Below, piece by piece: positions 10,065-21,902 of a stretch of 24,722 bases of DNA. Position numbers and translations under genes: made by a program. This DNA is from Ichthyophthirius multifiliis (Eukaryota; Ciliophora; Oligohymenophorea; Hymenostomatida): contig NW_004087566.1 of the NCBI RefSeq assembly GCF_000220395.1, positions 1 to 24,722 on the forward strand. Direction: 5' to 3'. Position 1 is the stretch's first letter. The number at the start of each line of letters is the position of its first letter. The notes beneath the pieces were generated by a model that did no database searches, was not told the origin of the DNA, and saw only the letters and a list, made by a program, of their open reading frames with translations.

Positions 10065-10116
10065 AAGATGAAATTATTTAATTTAATATTTTTATAAATT
10101 AAATAATTATCATCTT
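10065..10116. other. Inverted repeat, 20-bp arms with 11-nt loop
   Basis: Arm 10065-10084 pairs with arm 10096-10116 with a single one-base bulge. The outer end contains the only G/C bases (AAGATG against CATCTT), so the pairing is not just A/T chance. It sits alone in a gene-free region, far from either flanking stop or start. It could be a small structured RNA or a relic; nothing identifies it. Confidence 0.6.
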
Positions 10117-10268
10117 TAATAATATATAAAATTAATAGAACTAAATAAATTAACAGCTTTAAATATTCATTTGGTACATATACTTAAAAAAAAAATATAG
10201 AATCAACTCCTTATAAACAAACATATGATATTTTTTGAAAAAAAAAAAAATTAAATAAAAAATATATA

Positions 10269-10301
<33 letters not shown>

Positions 10302-11080
10302 TTTTTATATTAATAACATATATATTTATTATATATATGTAAAATTTAAAATTATATTAATAAATAAAAACAAATTTTAAAAAACATAATAATAAGATTA
10401 GTTTATGATAAAATAAATTAAATAAATAATTAATAAAAATGTTTAATAAAAAACAATATTTAAAATATTAATATAAGATAAATTAAATAAGATCTTAAAA
10501 TTTATAACTTAAAAATATATAAAAGAAATTAGTAAATATTAGTAATAGATATATATGTATATATAAATATATAAATTTATATATATATAAATATGATTTA
10601 TAATAATAAATTTTTAAAATTTTATGACATAACTTACTAAATTTTAAGTATTATTTTTATTGTTACTTATATTTTAGAATATGTTAATAATATTGTAAAA
10701 AATATTATGAACAAAAATAAATTTAAAAAAATATTATATTTTCATAATATAAAAAAAAAAAAAAATATTGGAGTATTAAATTAGGAAATAACAAAGAATA
10801 ATTTATTTTAATAAATTCAAAAAATAGAAATATATTAATATATAAATTTATACTATATAATTATATAAATATATAATATCTAAATATAAAAATATATAAT
10901 ATCTTTAAAAAATAATTATTTTATTTATTTTATTATTATCATTTATAAATTTTTATTGATTTTTTTATTTTTAATTATAATAAGAAAATCATTTTTTTTA
11001 TTTTTTAATAAATCTTTTTTTAATTTTAAATTTTTAAGTTAAAAATAAATATAATTCAATAATAAATTATAATATAATTG

Positions 11081-11378
11081 TCATAAAGATTATAATATAT
11101 TAAGTTTTACTGTAGGAGTTTTTAAAGGATAAAAATTATCTAATTTTACTTTTCCTATAGCTTTTATTCCTAATTTTTCGTTTTTAAACATTTTATTATT
11201 ATCAAATTTATCACTTATAGTTTTTTTAGCTTTATTGTTACTAATAATGATTGCTCCCATCAAATTTAATCTTTTTAGAAGATCTGTATTTGCAAATGCT
11301 AAAGGAGTCATCCCTTAATTATTGACTAAATTAAAATTAGGATTTTAATTTAACATTAGATGAATAATCTTTTAAATT

Positions 11379-11411
<33 letters not shown>

Positions 11412-11463
11412 TAATATTTATGTATTGTTATCTATATTTTTGAATATTTGTAAATAAAAGAAT

Positions 11464-11498
<35 letters not shown>

Positions 11499-12602
11499 TA
11501 ATATTACTTAAAAAATGTAATATTATATTTTATATGTATATAAATTTATTTATATATATTATTTACATTTTCATTTCCTTTTTAAAAAGCTATATGTAAA
11601 GGTGTATTTCCATCCTAACAAATTTAATTAATATTTCCTCCATTTTTTATTATCCAATCTGTAAATTCAAAATTTTCAGCCATTGTTGTATAATATAAAG
11701 GACTGTTTCTTTATTTATCAGCTACATTCATATCTTTTTTATTATAAACAAAACCTGAATTTTTAGTTGATTATATATGATTTGTCTTTGCAGATTGAAG
11801 TAATTTTTATTATTTAAGAAGTAATTATTTCCCAAATTTTGTAAATGTTTTTTCTCTATGATTTGTATTGCTTATAGATTATTTACTTGTATTTAAACTT
11901 GTGTCTTACAATTAAGAACTTTTAATATTTTAACTTTCATTTACTAATGATATTTAATCATCTTTTTATTTATCCTCATTAATAAATAGCTTTTTTATTT
12001 ATTTAAATTAAAAAGCTAAATCTTTAGCAGTATTTCCTTATTTATTTACTATACTTAAATTTGGATTATAACTTAACATTAAACTAACGATCTTTTTTTA
12101 TAAAAAGATAAGTTATATTATTTTTTTTAAAAAATAAAAAAAATAAGAAATACCTCTTAGTTTCCTTTTAAAACAGCTATATGCAAAGGAGTGTTTCCAT
12201 TTTAACAAATTTAATTAATATCTGCACCTTTTTTTAGAAGCCATTTTGTAAAAGTAACATTTTCAGTTAATGTTGTATAATATAAAGGACTGTTATTATG
12301 TTCATCAGTTACATTTATATCCTTTTTATTATAAATAAAAAATTAGGTAGATTAGTAATTATTTAATTTCGAGTATTTTATTAAGCTTTATTATTTAACA
12401 GTTAATTATTTCGCATGTTTTTTATAAATATTTTCTTTTATTTAGATGTAGTTTATATCTTTATTTGTATTTGTTTTTTAAGACTATTATTTAGCATCAT
12501 CTTAAAAATAAACACTTTTATTTAATACAATATCGTTTAAATCAATATCTTTTTTAAATGAATTTTATATGTTTTAATTTTATTATAAATTATTATTATT
12601 AC

Positions 12603-12663
<61 letters not shown>

Positions 12664-14523
12664 ATTTTTAATATTATTATTGGTAATATTTATGATATTT
12701 ATATTGTTATTATTTGTTTTATTAATATTGTTAATAATATTAATATTAGTACTATTTTCATTTATTTTTTTTAAATAATTAGGAATAATTGTTTAATATT
12801 TATTATCGTCTTATTTAATTCTTTTTGAAAATTATAAATTATTTTCCTCGTCACTACTACTGTAAATAAATTAAGAAAAATCAGAATCACTCTATAATTT
12901 TTACGATAAATCGAAATCTCTATTTATATTATTTTCATTAATTTTGTTTTACTTTTTTTATACTACTCTAAATAGGATTCTTCCTTTTATATATGAAACT
13001 AACTTTTAATAATATATAGTATATTAGTTATTATATTAATCCTATCTTAAGTTTCTTATAAATTTTCGAATTCTATATAAACGGAAAAACGATTATATTT
13101 TTAAAATTGATTATATTTGTTATTTCGATAATTCGCTATTACATTTTATTAACTTAAGTATTATATAAATAAATATACATAATTAAAAAATATTTATAAT
13201 TTGTTTATACTTTAAAATCAATATTTTAATTTTATGGTTTATTAGGACCATCAGAATAATATTAAATAAAATTAGTTTTTACTTTGATTTAAGATTTATT
13301 ATTAGATTATATTTTAAATTTAATAATTTTTTTAAGAATTTATTCTTTATTTATTTAAAAAAATATAAATAAATTAAAATAATGATGAATAATATAAAAA
13401 TATATATATATATGAAAATAAAACTATAATATATAAAATAAAAATATATATATATATTTATAAATATATATAATATATATATATATATATTTATATTTTT
13501 TTTTATTTATATATATATACGAACATAATTATATATTACCATCTTATTAATTTTAAATGAATATTTTAGAAGGAGGATGTAGTTTATGAACTATTAAAGT
13601 TTTTTAGTCTGTATCTTAATTTTTTATTAATGATAATCTTTTTGCAAATTATTCTTAATTTCTTTGTTTTTCTTATTTTTATAGTATTTTTATTGATTAT
13701 TATTATTCATCAAACTATCTTTTATTTTTCTGAATAATTATATTTTTTTTTTTATTAAATCTATAAACATTTTTACATAAAAATTATTAAAATAAGCGTC
13801 TAACAACATATTTTTTTTCAGCAATTTATCCTTTATAGAGATAAACATTTATTTATATTTTTTTTAAATTTTTTCTTCTTATTTCATTTTTTCTTTTTAA
13901 AAGTCCCTTAAATTTTATTAATTTATTATATTTTTTGTTTCTTAACATTTCATATCTAAAAATTTTTGTCTTTGATTTTTAATTAAATTTCTTGTATCTA
14001 TATAATTCTTTATTATATTTTCAGCCAAATTCAATTCCAATATATTTATTCGTTCTTTATTTATTTTATTAAAGGTATCTTATATATACACCTTATCTAC
14101 ACAAGAATTCAATAAAGCACTTGTGTTTGCAATAAATTTGATTTCGTGATCTGATAAATAAAAACCTTGTTAATATTTATTTATTAAATCATCTCTTTAT
14201 TATAGTTTATTTTCGTTTTTATGTTATAATTAAATTAATGGTTAGAATCCAAAAGAACTATATCCGAATCCTTTTATTTATGAATTATATAATTTTTTAG
14301 AAACATTTATACAAGATTAATATATTTCTTCTTTTTATTAATTCCAATTTTAAATTTCTTATTTTATTTATTAAGATTCTTCTTCTTTATATGTTTTTTA
14401 ATTATAATCTTAATAGGGTTATTTAATCATTTATCTTAATGTTATTATTTAATTTTAATCCAAATCAGAATTCATATTTTTTATTATTTCTTCTTGATTT
14501 TAATACTATATAGAATAATATAA

Positions 14524-14562
<39 letters not shown>

Positions 14563-15844
14563 TTTATTTATATAATTATATTTTTTACCTCATTGAATTT
14601 TTCAATAATTATTTATCTTAATTTTTTTTAAAGTATTTTATTTTAGGTTTCTTTTTTTTTTTTGAAATAAAATATTTTATATATTAGATTTTTTAATTTA
14701 CTAATTTAAAACCATTTAAACATGTCATTAGAATTCTTAACTTTTTTATTTAACATTTTTTAAGCTTAATATTCTTCCTATTATATTAATTTTTCTTTTA
14801 TCATTTATTTCTTGCTCCAAGCTTATATCATCATACTTATATTATTAGTCATATTATTGATTATATATTCTCTTTTTTCTTATGGACTTAAATATAAATA
14901 TATATTATAAATGTATATTATATATATATATTTTTATATTATTTGAAACGTTTATAGAGAATTTAATTCAACTACAGAAATACCAAATTAATATAATATA
15001 GACTCACTTATAGGTACTGCTGAGTCTATATTTATTTTAACTCCATATAAATCGTTTATTTTTTAATTATTAAGGCTTAAAAAGTAATAGCTATAAAGTT
15101 CTTTTTATTTTATTTTTTAATAATAAAAAATAACGTATTTTTTACATTTCCAAATAATTTAAGTAAAGGGTTAACTATATTATCTTTTTGTTTTTATTTT
15201 TTACTTGTAATTTATTATTTTATAGAATTTTAAATTAACTGCCATTCAGGTGACATTACGGCCTAATCTTAAGAATTATCACTTTTTTCATCTATAGATT
15301 TAATTGATACACTTTTTTTTATTTTAGTAGGAGAAAATTTCTCCTTTTATTCTTAAGCTTAAGGAGAAATTATACTTTAAAAATTTTTATTTTTTAAAGG
15401 AGAATTTAAAAGCTTTGATTAATGTGAAGATGTGGCTGCTGTATTTTAGGTCTCAATTGAAATCATCATAGATTGCTTTTATTTATAATTTGGTTTAGGT
15501 TATAATAGTAATGTTTTCTAGCTTTTAATTTAAATACTTTTGGCTTATCGTGGGCTTGGGTTTTCTTTTAAAAGTTTTATATTATCAAAATTACATTATC
15601 TTTAATTATTTTTATTTTGAGGAGTTAGTGGATTTCGGATTAGTAAACCGGATTTTTTCTTTAGACTTATTTTAATTTTTTATGGGTCGTTTTCACAATA
15701 AGTAGTAAAAAGTTCCTCCATTTCTTATTTTGTTTAGTATTCAAATTTAGGGATTTCATGGCTTTTTAATAGTAATTTTTACCTTAGAATGAATTTTTAC
15801 TAATTTATTTTAAAATCGTTGTTTTTTGATGGTAATTATAACAT
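11081..15844 (-). CDS. Large IQ-motif and ankyrin-repeat protein
   Basis: Eight exons keep frame throughout: 15844-15135, 15090-14950, 14886-14589, 14505-13540, 13423-13211, 13152-12154, 12091-11567, 11368-11081. The introns are 44, 63, 83, 116, 58, 62 and 198 nt; the product is about 1,379 residues, stop TGA 11083-11081. The N-terminus is low-complexity and Ser/Lys-rich. IQ-like calmodulin-binding motifs occur near residue 304 (MIQAWSKKQMIKEK) and clearly near 795 (KIQSFFRLYRIRK), the Gln being TAA. A coiled middle, a poly-Asn tract near 945 and two homologous ankyrin modules (GNTPLHIA near 1095 and 1270) follow. IQ plus ankyrin suggests a calmodulin-regulated scaffold (inference). The least certain junction is intron 4 (13424-13539), because all sequence there is open. 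Merging into one gene is supported by matching intron phases across the putative junctions. Confidence 0.75.
11280..12420 (-). repeat. Intragenic tandem duplication of the ankyrin module
   Basis: The last two modules of the IQ/ankyrin gene are copies of each other with a period of 175 residues (525 nt of exon). Shared text includes YNKKD(I/M)NV, NSPLYYTT, W(L/I)(L/I)K.G..INQIC, GNTPLHIA and N(P)N(L/F). Both copies carry an intron at the same point, just after GNQE or GNEN: 12092-12153 in the upstream copy and 11369-11566 in the downstream copy. The two introns share position and phase but not length or sequence. Confidence 0.9.
12603..12660 (-). repeat. (AAT)n trinucleotide repeat encoding poly-Asn
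   Basis: An uninterrupted run of about 19 triplets, read in frame as Asn in exon 6 of the IQ/ankyrin gene, followed by one Ser and four more Asn. Flanking sequence is also Asn/Ile-rich (about 12661-12760), so the whole segment is a disordered linker between the IQ region and the ankyrin modules. The length is likely to vary between strains. Confidence 0.9.
14995..15032. other. Perfect 12-bp inverted repeat inside exon 2 of the IQ/ankyrin gene
   Basis: Arms 14995-15006 and 15021-15032 are exact reverse complements around a 14-nt loop; the core is GACTCA against TGAGTC. It lies in coding sequence (KINIDSAVPISESILY). It could fold in the transcript. Confidence 0.7.
15330..15370. other. Cluster of overlapping palindromes in exon 1 of the IQ/ankyrin gene
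   Basis: Three nested symmetries overlap: GGAGAAAATTTCTCC at 15330-15344, 10-bp arms 15337-15346 and 15361-15370, and the 12-bp palindrome CTTAAGCTTAAG at 15352-15363. The segment codes for part of the Ser/Pro/Lys-rich leader (SIISPQAQEQKEKFSPTKIK). Two SP(Q/T) sites are encoded by the repeated arms. Confidence 0.65.
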
Positions 15845-17776
15845 TTTTTTTAAAAAAAAATTAATTAATTTCTAATATTATTATTAGAAGTATTTTTTTT
15901 TTATTTTTAAATAATTTTTGTTTTTTTTTGTTTTTTTTGTTTTTTATAAAATAAATAATTTATTTTTGTTAAAAATAAAATTTAAACAAAAATTAACTAA
16001 AATAATTTTTTTTAAAAAAAAAATATTAAAGTTAAATTTTATTTTTCATTAAAAAATATATTTTAAAATAAGTAAAAAATTATTAAGTTTAAATTTGATC
16101 CTTATAATTTTATATGTATTATTATTATTTTAAAATTTATAAAGTAAATTATTTTTATGTTTAGTATATAAATTATAAATAAACCTTATTTATTTATTAG
16201 TTTTAACCTTATCAATTTATAAATAAAATAAATTAAAATTTTATAAAGTAGAATCTAAAGACATATTTTTTTATATATTTCTTTTTTAAAATAAATGAAA
16301 TTAAATTGATTTACATAATTTAATAATAAATTTAAAAATTTTATTAAAAAATAGAATACTAAACAACCTATCATAAAATTGAAAATATTAAAGAAAAAAG
16401 AACATACAATAATTAAATTAAAAAAAAGACACATTAAAACTATAGACAATTACATAATAAATAAAAAATATTTTAGATATTAAGAAAAAAGAAATTTATA
16501 TTTTATAAATAATATAAATACTTCTTATAATTATAACAAAAATATATAATTAATAATGATATCGGTAATTTTATTATTTTATAGATTTAAAATGTTATAT
16601 AATTTTATAGAAAATATATATATATATATATAAATAAATAATTTATATATATAAATTATATATATATTTATATATATATTTATATATATATATATAATTT
16701 AATAATTTTTATATATAAAATATTCCTTTTTTTTCTTAAATAATATTTTTTTTAAAAATTCATTTAAATATAAAGTAATATATATAATACTTAATATTTT
16801 AATTATTTATAGTTTCTTTTATTCTTTAATAAAATTACATATATAAATTATTATAAAAAAACATTTTTTTATATATTTAAATTTTATAAGCATATATCTT
16901 TTTTACTTATCATACTATTTTTTTTTGACGTCTCTTTAAATACTATATTTTTTTATTACTTTTATATTAATTTATTAATAATTTTTATAAAAAACTTTAT
17001 TATTTTATTAATTACTATTTAGGAAAATCGTCAAAAGCATTATATAGTATTATAGCCTAAAAATAATAATTTTATGTAATTATTGAATATTATTACTTGA
17101 TTATTCAATAAAATTTGTAAATCCTTATATAATTATTTTTATAGCATAAAATTATTCAATATTTATTTATTTTCATATTAAATAATGTAAATAATTATAA
17201 AAATATAAAAATTATTATATTTTAGTCTTAAATATTAAATTAATAAATATTATTTTTGATTTTTAGTAAAAGAATTACATCATTTTTTTAAAATAAAGAT
17301 ATATATTTTAAATGTATATTATAGTGTTTTATAAATTTGATTTTCTTTAACCTATGTAAATTCGATTATTTTATATAATTAATATATATATTTATTTAAT
17401 TAATTTTCTAAAATTTAAAATTATATTTTATATTTAAATATGTATAATATATATATATATATATATATTTTTATATATGTGTTTATCTTTTTATTTTATG
17501 AATTTAATTTTTTAATTAAATTAAATTTAAATATTTTTTTATTTTAATTTTATTTTAAAATAAATCAATAAAAAATAAACAATTTAAGCTAAAATATATA
17601 TAAAATTCAAGGCAAATAATAAAATTATACAAAATAATCAATTTTTTTATTAATTATTAAATAAATAAAAGAGACAATATAAAAAGGAAGATTTAATAAA
17701 AAAAAATATACGTATATTTTATATTAATAAATAAAATAAAATAAAATATACAGCAAAAATAATAAAATAAAAAAAA
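15845..17776. other. Divergent intergenic region without a recognised gene
   Basis: About 1.9 kb between the starts of the IQ/ankyrin gene (minus) and the kinase (plus). It is almost pure A/T, with TA runs near 16615-16700 and 17448-17468. A minus-strand frame at 16255-16449 gives only hydrophobic A/T-driven text. The patch at 17020-17080 is slightly less biased, followed by a small stem (ATTGAATA against TATTCAAT near 17082-17109), but shows no conserved protein or RNA. It must contain both promoters. Confidence 0.65.
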
Positions 17777-19802
17777 ATGGCCGAATATAAACAAGTAGAT
17801 AAATTCATAGTAACAAACAAAATATTAGGATAAGGAGCTTTTGGTTAAGTAGTGAAAGGTTTTTATAAGGAAAATCATGCTTAATTAGTTGCTGTAAAAG
17901 TAATATAATTACAAAAAGTATCCCAGGAGGGTAATTTTATAAAACTCTTAAAGCGAGAAATAGAAATATTATAAAAAATTGATCACCCAAACATAGTAAA
18001 ATTAATATATGCTACCCGGACTACTAGTAATCTATATATGTTCTTAGAATATTGTGCTGATGGAGATTTAAAATCACATTTAGAAAAACGAGGAGGTAAA
18101 CTTCCTGAATCAGAAGCAGTCTAATATTTTAGATAGATATGTGAAGGTTTTAAAGAATTATATAAAAATAATATTATACATAGAGATATTAAGCCTGCTA
18201 ATATTCTCTTACATAAAGGAGTGGCCCATATTACTGATTTTGGGTTTGCTAGATGCTTAGATTCTACAGGAATGAATTCTTAGTTAAAATTGACTTATTT
18301 AGGAACACCATTATATATGTCTCCATAGATTTTGGCAGAGGAAAATTTTTCGTCTAAATGTGATATTTGGTCCTTAGGGATGATGTTTTATGAATTACTG
18401 TATGGAAGAACACCTTGGACTGGGAAAACACCGTCGGAATTACTTGAAAATATAAAAAAAAAACAACTTGAATTTGCAGAAAATCCAGCAAGGTCGGATA
18501 TAGTAAAAGATATGTTGAGAAAAATGCTTGTAATAAGTGATTAGGAAAGAATTAATTGGGAAGAGTTGTTTTAACATAAAATAATTAAGTTTGATAATGA
18601 AGAAGTGAAAAGAAATCTAGCAGAAATAGATAATAATGAAGGAGATTTATTATTTAAGAGTGTTGCGAGAAACGAATATTATGTTAATTAAACAAGAGTA
18701 ATTGGTGTTAATAAAAAAGCTGGAGTAAAAGCCTTTTCAAATAATTATGAAGAATAAAAATAATAAAATAATAAATAAGAAGAACAATAAGCTGACATGT
18801 AAGTTAACAGAGTAATATATATAAAATATATAAATATAATCTAATAAATATAGATATATTTATATATATATTTATATATATATATATATATATAAATTTA
18901 TATTATTTTATATAATTATATTTATATATATATTTTTTTATTTATTTATATGTTTTTTTATTTATTTATTTTATAACATATTTACATATATTATATTTAA
19001 TAATATGTTTATTTTATAATTATATATTATTTTATTATATTTACTTTTTTATAATTTTTAGTCTGAAAAGCTTAATATTGGTGAGGTGTCTGTATTATAA
19101 AAATAGTTAAAAGAAAAAAAAGATTTAATATTAAAAATAGATTCATTTTTAACTTTTCATAGAAACTTATAAATATTTGTTAATTTTACTACCAATATGA
19201 TTTTTAAATTATATAAGGATAATATACTAAAAATTCCTGAAAATATGTTTTACTAAATAATATTTTTACTATAAAAAAATTAGCTTATTGGATTCTAACA
19301 TTTATTAGATATAATGACTGATAAAATACTTTAGTAAGATTTTACTTAAGAATAGTGGATAATATATAAAGAATCTAAAGATTATTAAGAAACATTGTAA
19401 TTAATTTTTTAGGATATTTAATATGTAAAGCCTTTTTTTTAAGAAGTATTTGCACGAACGGAAAAACAATTAATAAATGTATAAAAAGATGAAAATATAT
19501 AATAATTTTTTACAGTATTAAATCAAGAATTTAAAAATGATGAAAATTTTAATAATATTTTAATCAAACATTTAAAAGAATTCGTAGTTACAGTAATTTA
19601 GACAATTGCTAATATTAATTAAAAAAAGAAAGAAATTCTTTAATGCGTTATGTTTGTAATAATATGTTAAAATCCTTTAAATATTTTATGTTGGAAAGAA
19701 GATGATCTGATGAGCTCTGATTTCCATTAATTTTATGATCAATATGAAAATATGAGTGAAGAATAAATACTTAAATAGATTAAATAGGCTATTAATATTT
19801 GA
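17777..19802 (+). CDS. ULK/ATG1-like Ser/Thr protein kinase
   Basis: Two exons, 17777-18811 and 19062-19802, with a 250-nt GT-AG intron (phase 0) rich in TA repeats, give 591 residues. The kinase domain fills about residues 10-285: glycine loop LGQGAFGQVV (17-26), VAVK with Lys41, Glu61 in the alpha-C helix, HRDIKPAN (135-142), DFG (154-156), activation segment GTPLYMSPQ (176-184), DIWSLGMMFYELL and an Arg in QERINWEEL. All catalytic residues are present, so it should be active. DFGFAR and GTPLYMSP resemble ULK/ATG1, a family expanded in ciliates, so an autophagy role should not be assumed. The Glu of the usual APE motif is a TAG codon, read as Gln184. The region after about 300 is helical, Lys/Gln-rich and without a known domain. 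The start fits the family. Confidence 0.92.
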
Positions 19803-20018
19803 AATTATTTTAAAATTTTTTTTTAAACAATTTTTAATATAATAATCAAAAATAAAATTTCTATAAAAATTATTGTATAATATACAATAAAATTTAAAAT
19901 GAAAATGTAAAGAAAAATAATTAAATTTATAATAATATATTTATAAAAAATATATATATATTTATTAAAATAAAAAAACAAAATAAAAAAATATATATAA
20001 ATTATATATATATATGTA

Positions 20019-20060
<42 letters not shown>

Positions 20061-20198
20061 ATAGATAATAATTTATAAATATCTTTTAAATTTAAAAAAA
20101 AAAATATTAATATTTTTAATTAATAATAAAATTAAATATCAATATATATATATATAAATAAAATAAATAGAAAAATACTAATATATATATATATTTTT
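19803..20198. other. Spacer between kinase and PPIL4
   Basis: About 400 bp of A/T with TA runs (20029-20056). It holds the kinase 3' end and the PPIL4 promoter. No gene or motif was recognised. Confidence 0.7.
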
Positions 20199-21782
20199 AT
20201 GGCCGTTATTTTAGAAACATCAATAGGAGATTTAACAATAGATTTGTATACAGAAGATGCACCATTAGCAAGTAAAAATTTCATAAAACTATGCAAAAGA
20301 AAGCATTATAATAATGCTTTATTTTACGATATATAAAAGAACTATTTAACGTAAATAAAAACGAAAAATCCTACCACTATATATGGGTAAGATACGTGTT
20401 TTAAAGATGAAATTAGCCCTAATTTAAAACATGATCGAATCGGCGTAGTTTCTACAAGCAACCAATTTAAAAATTAAAATAATTCTGAATTTTTTATAAC
20501 CTTAAGTGAGCAAAAGCTAAAGCATTTAGACGGAAAACATAGTATTTTCGGATAAATTTCCGAAGGATTTGAAATCTTATAAAAATTTAATTAAAATATA
20601 ATAGTAGATGAGTAAAATAAACCATATATAAATATAAGAATTTTACACACCATAATATTAGATGATCCTTTTTTAAATGAAAATAATTAAGATGAAGAAT
20701 TTTTGTAGTCTTCACCAGGAATAATAATGAAAAGTGAGAATAATAGGTTGGAATATCACCAGAAAGATGAAATGATGAAAAAATTGAATAAAAGTGAAGA
20801 AGAAATAATCGAAGAAGCGAAATAATAAATCGCAAAAGTTAGAGAAATTAAGCTTTAAATGCTTGGAGATATCCCAGATGCAGATATGAAACCGCCAGAT
20901 AATATTCTTTTTATATGCCAGTTAAATTAGGTGACTTAGGAGAGAGATTTAGAGTTGATTTTCTCTAGGTTTGGGGCAATTAAAAGCTGCGAAATCGTGC
21001 GAGATTGGAAAACTGGGGAGAGCTTGTAGTATGGCTTCATTGAATTTGAAACTGAGAAGGCATGTTAGGAAGCGTTTTTTAAAATGAAGGGAGCACTGGT
21101 AGATGAGAGGAGAATTCATGTCGATTTCTGCTAGAGTTTGTAGAAATTCAAGATGTAAAAAATAGGAAAAAGGGGAGTAAAAGGTGAAGGAATGTTAATT
21201 GGAGGATTAGCAGATTAATTAGAGCTTAAAAAGTAATTTTAAAAGAAGGATATAGAGAAGAATTATTAAATGGTCTTTGATGAAGATAATAAATGGAAGA
21301 AAAATTAAAATTCGGAAAATTTTTAAAGCAGAAAAGAAAAATTGGAGGAAATTTAAAAAAAATATAAAGGAGAAAGAAAAGTTTATTAAGATGATAATAA
21401 TAAATAAGTAAATAAACATTAGGATTAATTAAAAAACAATACTTAATAATAAAATGATTATGATTATAAAAATAAAGAAAAAAGAAGTGAAAAAAAAAGT
21501 ATAATAGATTAATAAACAGATGATGATAATAAATATTATCGCAATAATTAATATAGAGATTAAGATAGTGAATAAAGATATTATAATAATAAATAAAAAG
21601 ATAATATTAATTATAGAGATGATAGTAATTATAGAGATAATAAAAAAAGAGATAAAAGTAGAAAAAGAGATAAAAGTAAAAATAGAAATAGTAGTATTAG
21701 TTAAAAAAAAAATAGGAGGAGTAGAAGTGTAAAAAAACATGAGAATAAAAAAAATAGGAGCAGAAGTGTAAAAAAAACATGA
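20199..21782 (+). CDS. PPIL4: PPIL4: cyclophilin-RRM-RS domain protein (peptidyl-prolyl isomerase-like 4)
   Basis: A single exon of 527 residues. PPIL4 is a nuclear cyclophilin with an RNA-recognition motif that joins activated spliceosomes. Residues 1-165 are the cyclophilin (MAVILETSIGDLTIDLYTED, FIKLCKRKHYNN, EFFITLSEQKLKHLDGKHSI, FGQISEGFEIL, HTIILDDPF). The linker has MLGDIPDADMKPPDN. The RRM follows (ILFICQLNQVT, LIFSRFGAIKSCEIVRDWKT, GFIEFETEKACQEAFFKM, RRIHVDFCQS). The C-terminus is an RS/RD-rich tail (KKRDKSRKRDKSK, RRSRSVKK). Order and spacing match animal PPIL4 closely. The GSQF Gln of active cyclophilins reads Glu (NSEFF), and the active-site Arg is not evident, so isomerase activity may be weak. 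TGA at 21780-21782 falls in the second of two near-identical tail repeats. It is convergent with NOP16, 120 bp away. Confidence 0.95.
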
Positions 21783-21902
21783 AAGTAAAAAAAATAGGAG
21801 TAAAAGTAATCATAATAATAAAAAAAAATATTGAACTAAAAATATAATTATTAAATTTTTTATAAAAATAAATAAACAAACATTAATTTTTATTTTTTAT
21901 TT

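Larger units (their letters stand above)
9062..11080. other. Two kilobases without a recognisable gene
   Basis: Nearly pure A/T, with TA microsatellites (9576-9623, about 10279-10300) and homopolymer runs. All frames show only random Lys/Asn/Ile/Tyr text. It separates two minus-strand genes, so it includes the ankyrin promoter and the 3' end of the large IQ/ankyrin gene. A slightly less biased patch at about 9960-10230 contains a strong hairpin (10065-10116). I see no tRNA or other known RNA gene. Confidence 0.65.

Noticed and set aside
10150-10260. Patch with TTTGGTACATATACTT considered as a U6-like snRNA
   Set aside because: The ACAGAGA and AGATTAGC blocks that define U6 are absent; the resemblance is limited to CATATACT.
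14463-14503. ATG at about 14480 (MNSDLDQ) as the start of a separate gene
   Set aside because: The upstream exon ending EKFNE joins in frame through a good intron (14506-14588), so the ATG is an internal methionine of the IQ/ankyrin protein.
16255-16449. Minus-strand hydrophobic frame in the 15.8-17.8 kb spacer
   Set aside because: Its composition is what random A/T-rich DNA gives; there is no conserved residue pattern and no splice-linked neighbour.
20587-21879. Minus-strand hydrophobic frames and a plus-strand Ile/Lys frame over PPIL4
   Set aside because: All are shadows of the PPIL4 coding sequence, whose own frame shows cyclophilin, RRM and RS tail without interruption.
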